From the NCBI GenBank assembly GCA_030950975.1, contig JAUZQL010000022.1, forward strand, positions 1 to 9,008: 9,008 nucleotides of DNA. Direction: 5' to 3'. Source of the DNA: Mariprofundaceae bacterium (GTDB lineage Bacteria; Pseudomonadota; Zetaproteobacteria; Mariprofundales; Mariprofundaceae). This document shows, piece after piece, positions 5,969 through 9,008 of this stretch (position 1 is its first letter; each line of letters starts with the position of its first letter). Both the position numbers and the translations under genes were made by a program. Below the pieces are notes generated by a model, which saw only the letters and a program-made list of their open reading frames with translations, was not told where the DNA came from and made no database searches.

Positions 5969-7537
5969 ATGAGTTTGCAACAAAACAAGTCAAATTCCCT
6001 CTCTTCCAGTGTGTTAAAGGCGGTGGCAAAAGTGGGGAGCTGGAGCATGCTTTCGCGTGTGCTGGGTTTTGTGCGGGATATTTTTATTGCACGCCTGTTG
6101 GGAGCGAGCCCTTTAGCGGATGCCTTTTTTGTAGCATTAAAGTTACCGAATTTCTTTCGTCGTATGTTTGCAGAAGGCACGTTGACGGTGGCATTGGTAC
6201 CTATTTTGGCGGAAGAACGTCAAAAAAGTGAAGAAGATGCCCATGCTTATTTGAATGCTTTGGCAGGCATATTGTTGGCGGTTTTGTTATTTGTAACGGT
6301 GTTGGGTGTGTTGGGTATGCCGTGGTTATTATTGCTTTTTGCACCTGGATTTCAGGATGAACCTGAACGTTGGCAGCAAGCCTTGCACCTTGCTCGTTGG
6401 ATGTTTCCTTATTTGGCGTTGATTTCTTTGGCAGCGATGTCTTGGGCAGTGTTGAATGCTTATCGTAAATTTTCAGTGGCAGCGGCAAGCCCTGCGTTAC
6501 TTAATATTGCGATAATTTTTGCTGCGATTGTACTTGCACCATCGTTTCACAATCCTGCGGAAGCTTTGGCTGTGGGGGTCATCTTGGGTGGCATCTTGCA
6601 GTTGGGTATTCAATTTCCTGCTTTGAAACGTATTGGATGGATACCGAAACCGACGTGGCGACCCCGTATGCCAGCGATTGCTAAAACCATGATGTTGTTT
6701 GGCCCTGCGGTGCTAAGTATTGCGGCTGTGCAAATTAACATTTTGGTGGGAACTATTTTAGCGACTTTATTGCCTTCAGGGGCGGTTTCTTATCTATATT
6801 ATGCAGATCGTATTGTGCAATTGCCCTTGGCTTTGTTTGGTATTGCGATGGGAACAGTGTTATTGCCAAGTTTATCGGAACATATCGCAAAAAAACGCTT
6901 TCTGGAAGCTCACCATGAATTGCGACAAGGCTTGCTTTGGTTACTTTGGTTGACGCTGCCTTCGATGGTCGGCTTGTTGTGGTTGGCAGAGCCGATTATT
7001 CGAACATTATTTGAATATGGTAAATTTGATGCACAAGATGCGAAAGCGACCAGTTATGCCTTGCAAGCCTATGCGGTGGGTTTGATTGCTTTTTGTTGGG
7101 CACGGGTGTTATCCATTGCATGTTATGCGGAACAAGATGCAAAAGCACCGATGCGCTATGCAGCGATTAGTGTGCTTGCAAACATCATCTTAGCGTTACT
7201 ACTTATGAAGCCTTTGGGTTATGCTGGTCTAGCACTGGCAACGGCTTTGGCTTCTTTTGTGAATGTTGGACTTTTATGGCGGCGTATTCATCGTCAACAC
7301 GGTGGGCTTTTTGGAATTGAATGCATCCGAGGTGTATCGCACACTATTTTGGGAACGTTGTTGATGTTCCTTGTTTTATATGGTTTTGGACAAATATGGG
7401 CATTTCCTGATGTGGGAAAACTGGCTCAATTTGTGTGGTTGTTTCTGGTCATTGTTTTGGGGGCAGGGACTTATTTTGTGAGTACATACTTGCTGGGTGG
7501 TAGAAAAGCTTTAAAGATGAGTAGGGCAAAAAAATGA
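5969..7537 (+). CDS. murJ: Lipid II flippase MurJ (MviN family)
   Basis: MurJ moves lipid-linked peptidoglycan precursor across the inner membrane. From the ATG at 5969 the protein has 522 residues, close to the 511 of E. coli MurJ, and is hydrophobic throughout with about 14 membrane segments expected. The N-terminal block SRVLGFVRDIFIARLLG...ADAFFVALKLPNFFRRMFAEG is diagnostic. R30, R36 and R64 keep the same 6- and 28-residue spacing as the essential cavity arginines R18, R24 and R52 of E. coli MurJ. D51 corresponds to D39, and R281 in YYADRIVQLPLALFGIA corresponds approximately to R270. The cationic cavity thus looks intact. The ATG is chosen over the GTG at 5948 for its AAGGG. The gene is divergent from rpsU and overlaps the next gene by 4 bp. 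Confidence 0.96.
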   Translation: MSLQQNKSNSLSSSVLKAVAKVGSWSMLSRVLGFVRDIFIARLLGASPLADAFFVALKLPNFFRRMFAEGTLTVALVPILAEERQKSEEDAHAYLNALAGILLAVLLFVTVLGVLGMPWLLLLFAPGFQDEPERWQQALHLARWMFPYLALISLAAMSWAVLNAYRKFSVAAASPALLNIAIIFAAIVLAPSFHNPAEALAVGVILGGILQLGIQFPALKRIGWIPKPTWRPRMPAIAKTMMLFGPAVLSIAAVQINILVGTILATLLPSGAVSYLYYADRIVQLPLALFGIAMGTVLLPSLSEHIAKKRFLEAHHELRQGLLWLLWLTLPSMVGLLWLAEPIIRTLFEYGKFDAQDAKATSYALQAYAVGLIAFCWARVLSIACYAEQDAKAPMRYAAISVLANIILALLLMKPLGYAGLALATALASFVNVGLLWRRIHRQHGGLFGIECIRGVSHTILGTLLMFLVLYGFGQIWAFPDVGKLAQFVWLFLVIVLGAGTYFVSTYLLGGRKALKMSRAKK

Positions 7538-8328
7538 TGAAAGATACCTTGGTTTTTAATATTCAAACGGTTCCCGATGCAGAGGCGGCGCGTCGTTTAT
7601 TAGAGCATCCTGAATGGTCTGATCAGCAGGCTCGTGATGATGTGATGGATTATTTTTTGCAAAAAAATGAAGGTAAAAGTGATTTTCCTCGGCATCCATT
7701 TCATCAAGTCGTGGTGATTAGTTATGCTTACTTGGTGGCTGAACGTGATGAGCATGGTACGCAATGGGTGCTGAAGCGTATTGCCAGTGGCGGTACATCA
7801 GAAAGCTCTGAAAAAGAGTTGCTTGAAGGTTTTTTTCATTTAATTGAAACACGCACGCCGCGTTTGGTGAGTTTTAATGGGCGTGGTTTTGCCATACCTG
7901 TTTTAAAGTATCGAGCGATGGTGCATGGTTTATCTTGCCCTAAGTGGGTTTCATCGGGGAATCGATGGGATCATTATGAGGCACGTTATTCTTCAGTATA
8001 TCATGTTGATTTATTGGAAGTATTATCTGATTATGGTGCTTCCATACGTTGCTCTCTGAGTGAAATTGCTGCGGTATTTCATGTTCCACGGGTATTGAGT
8101 GAGGAAAATGCAAGGGAGTTGTTTGAATCAGGTGGGTTGTCAGTGCTTCGGGATCACTGTGAAACGGATGTTTGTTCCATACTGTTGATTTTCTTGCGTT
8201 GGCAATTGTTTCAAGGGGCTCTGAATCAAGAGACTTATGCCTATTTGATGCAAAGTATTCACAATTATTTGACGATTGAGAGTGAAGAAAAAGCACATTT
8301 TTCAAATGTTTTAGAAGCTTGGGATTAA
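7534..8328 (+). CDS. DnaQ-fold protein of the PolB-like exonuclease family, probably inactive
   Basis: The 264 residues follow the predicted 3'-5' exonuclease family related to the PolB exonuclease domain. Markers are LVFNIQTVPD (6-15), HQVVVISYAYL (57-67), PRLVSFNGRGFAIPVLKYRA (109-128), a YHVDLLEVLSDYGA block (156-169) and HCETDV (208-213) followed by LRWQLFQG. Active members of DnaQ-like folds use four acids. The family form expected from memory is FDIETVPD in motif I and GFDLPVL in motif II. Here motif I has N9 and Q11 (codons AAT and CAA), and motif II has A120 (GCC). Only the motif III aspartate D212, in an H-x3-D setting with H208, remains. The glycine-rich loop usual before motif III is also replaced by RVLSEENARE (186-195). 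The frame is intact and no stop or frameshift is seen, so this is probably a preserved pseudo-enzyme that binds nucleic acid or a partner. The start at 7534 overlaps the murJ stop, with AGGG 7 nt upstream; the adjacent ATG at 7537 is possible. Confidence 0.85.
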   Translation: MMKDTLVFNIQTVPDAEAARRLLEHPEWSDQQARDDVMDYFLQKNEGKSDFPRHPFHQVVVISYAYLVAERDEHGTQWVLKRIASGGTSESSEKELLEGFFHLIETRTPRLVSFNGRGFAIPVLKYRAMVHGLSCPKWVSSGNRWDHYEARYSSVYHVDLLEVLSDYGASIRCSLSEIAAVFHVPRVLSEENARELFESGGLSVLRDHCETDVCSILLIFLRWQLFQGALNQETYAYLMQSIHNYLTIESEEKAHFSNVLEAWD

Positions 8329-8396
8329 ATAGTATCGTATATACTGTGATATGTCTCACACAAGCGAAATGGTTTTTTTGTATTCTGCACATCCTT

Positions 8397-8415
8397 AAAC
8401 ATGATAATCATGCTT
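8397..8415. promoter_or_regulatory. Possible Fur box upstream of the cytochrome gene
   Basis: The central ATGATAATCAT (8401-8411) matches all 11 middle bases of the classical 19-bp Fur consensus; the flanks match only 2 of 8. It lies in the odd palindrome CATGAT-A-ATCATG (8400-8412), 27 bp before the cytochrome ATG. GATAAT at 8403-8408 inside it could be the -10 hexamer, with TTGTAT (8378-8383) as a distant -35 at a long 19-bp spacing. Repressor binding would then cover the promoter. This is a consensus match read by eye only. Confidence 0.35.
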
Positions 8416-8438
8416 ATTGACGTGATTGAAGGGGTAAG

Positions 8439-9008
8439 ATGATGGCGAACTCACAAGTTGTGTGGAGTTTATTTATACGTATTTTCCACTGGATCTTGGT
8501 GATTTTATTCATCTTGGCTTATATCACTTCTTCTACAGGTGATGATGATTGGCACATGATATTGGGTTATGGCGTGACACTATTATTGATTGCACGTATT
8601 TTTTATGGTTTTTTAAGTCGTGGTTACGGAAAATTTAGTCAATTTATGTATTCGCCCATGGTCGTTTGGATGCACGTCAAGGGCATTTTTCAAGGTAGGC
8701 CCGCACATTATGAGGGGCATAGTCCAGCAGGTTCTGTGATGGTGTTTGCATTGATTGGCGGTTTGCTTTTATTGGTGACAGCAGGGTTGCTTTATCAAGC
8801 TTGGGGTGAGTATGAAGGGCCGCTTTGGTGGTTAAATGTGATGCCGAGTGATGGCTTGGCGCATCAAATGTGGCATCTACATAAATGGTTGCCTGATATT
8901 TTGATAGGGTTCATTGTATTGCATGTTTTAGGTGTCTTATTAGCTTGCATCCAACATCATGAGAATTTGGTAAAAGCCATGTTTACTGGAAAAAAATGTA
9001 AGGGGGAA
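8439..9008 (+). CDS. Cytochrome b561-like membrane protein, open at right edge
   Basis: The frame is open from 8439 to the last base (190 residues, no stop yet). Four hydrophobic segments fit a four-helix b-type cytochrome, at about 9-30, 40-60, 98-120 and 152-172. Candidate haem ligands are H17 in RIFHW of the first helix, H79 and H94 around the second and third, and the cluster H142, H146, H148 with H162 in the last helix. The ending HHENLVKAMFTGKK (173-186) is typical of the cytochrome b561/hydrogenase-type b cytochrome group. Such proteins sit in the inner membrane and pass electrons between quinones and a partner such as a soluble cytochrome or dehydrogenase; the partner here is unknown. 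GGGG at 8431-8434 serves as ribosome binding site for either ATG 8439 or ATG 8442. It lies 110 bp after the DnaQ-fold gene, with a Fur-like palindrome between. Confidence 0.82.
   Translation, partial: MMANSQVVWSLFIRIFHWILVILFILAYITSSTGDDDWHMILGYGVTLLLIARIFYGFLSRGYGKFSQFMYSPMVVWMHVKGIFQGRPAHYEGHSPAGSVMVFALIGGLLLLVTAGLLYQAWGEYEGPLWWLNVMPSDGLAHQMWHLHKWLPDILIGFIVLHVLGVLLACIQHHENLVKAMFTGKKCKGE

Noticed and set aside
8295..8313. ACATTT-TTC-AAATGT followed by TTTT as a terminator of the DnaQ-fold gene
   Set aside because: The stem is only six A/T-rich pairs and lies within the coding end; it is too weak to call.
8331..8379. AGTAT...ATACT plus a run of seven T at 8373-8379 as terminator
   Set aside because: The 5-bp stem is separated from the T-run by about 27 bases, and no hairpin directly precedes the T-run.
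7940..8392. 150-residue minus-strand frame across the DnaQ-fold gene end
   Set aside because: It is antisense to conserved motifs of the real gene and its composition (His/Asn-rich) is typical of a shadow frame.
1..9008. CRISPR array, tRNA, phage or insertion sequence
   Set aside because: No regularly spaced repeats, tRNA cloverleaf or transposase/integrase frame was seen; the genes are core housekeeping types.

Overview
The window is an ordinary bacterial chromosomal core region of fairly low to medium GC. Most of it encodes conserved housekeeping proteins with proteobacterial character. The main evidence is a macromolecular-synthesis cluster (rpsU, yqeY, dnaG, rpoD), with a long sigma-70 that carries the large non-conserved insert typical of Proteobacteria. 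I cannot fix the class from sequence alone; a gamma- or zetaproteobacterium are both reasonable guesses.

Left part (1-5802) reads entirely leftward on the minus strand. In transcription order it holds rpsU (S21), yqeY, dnaG (primase), rpoD (sigma-70), plsY (glycerol-3-phosphate acyltransferase) and a secreted LysM protein that runs off the left edge. Between rpsU and yqeY lies a 14-bp stem that may be an attenuator. dnaG and rpoD overlap by 4 bp. Between rpoD and plsY is a 201-bp gap holding two adjacent hairpins, one of them with 24-nt arms, that look more like a repeat element than a simple terminator.

Right part (5969-9008) reads rightward. It holds murJ (lipid II flippase), a DnaQ-fold protein that overlaps murJ by 4 bp, and a cytochrome b561-like membrane protein that is still open at the right edge. 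The 166-bp gap between rpsU and murJ is a divergent control region with short palindromes. A Fur-box-like palindrome precedes the cytochrome.

Functionally the left block couples ribosome, primase and sigma-factor supply, followed by membrane phospholipid and envelope genes. The right block starts with peptidoglycan precursor export. The most unusual thing seen is the DnaQ-fold protein. It clearly belongs to the predicted PolB-like 3'-5' exonuclease family, yet three of its four expected catalytic acidic residues are replaced (N9, Q11, A120). It is therefore probably a catalytically dead pseudo-exonuclease. No tRNA, rRNA, CRISPR array, insertion sequence or phage gene was seen.
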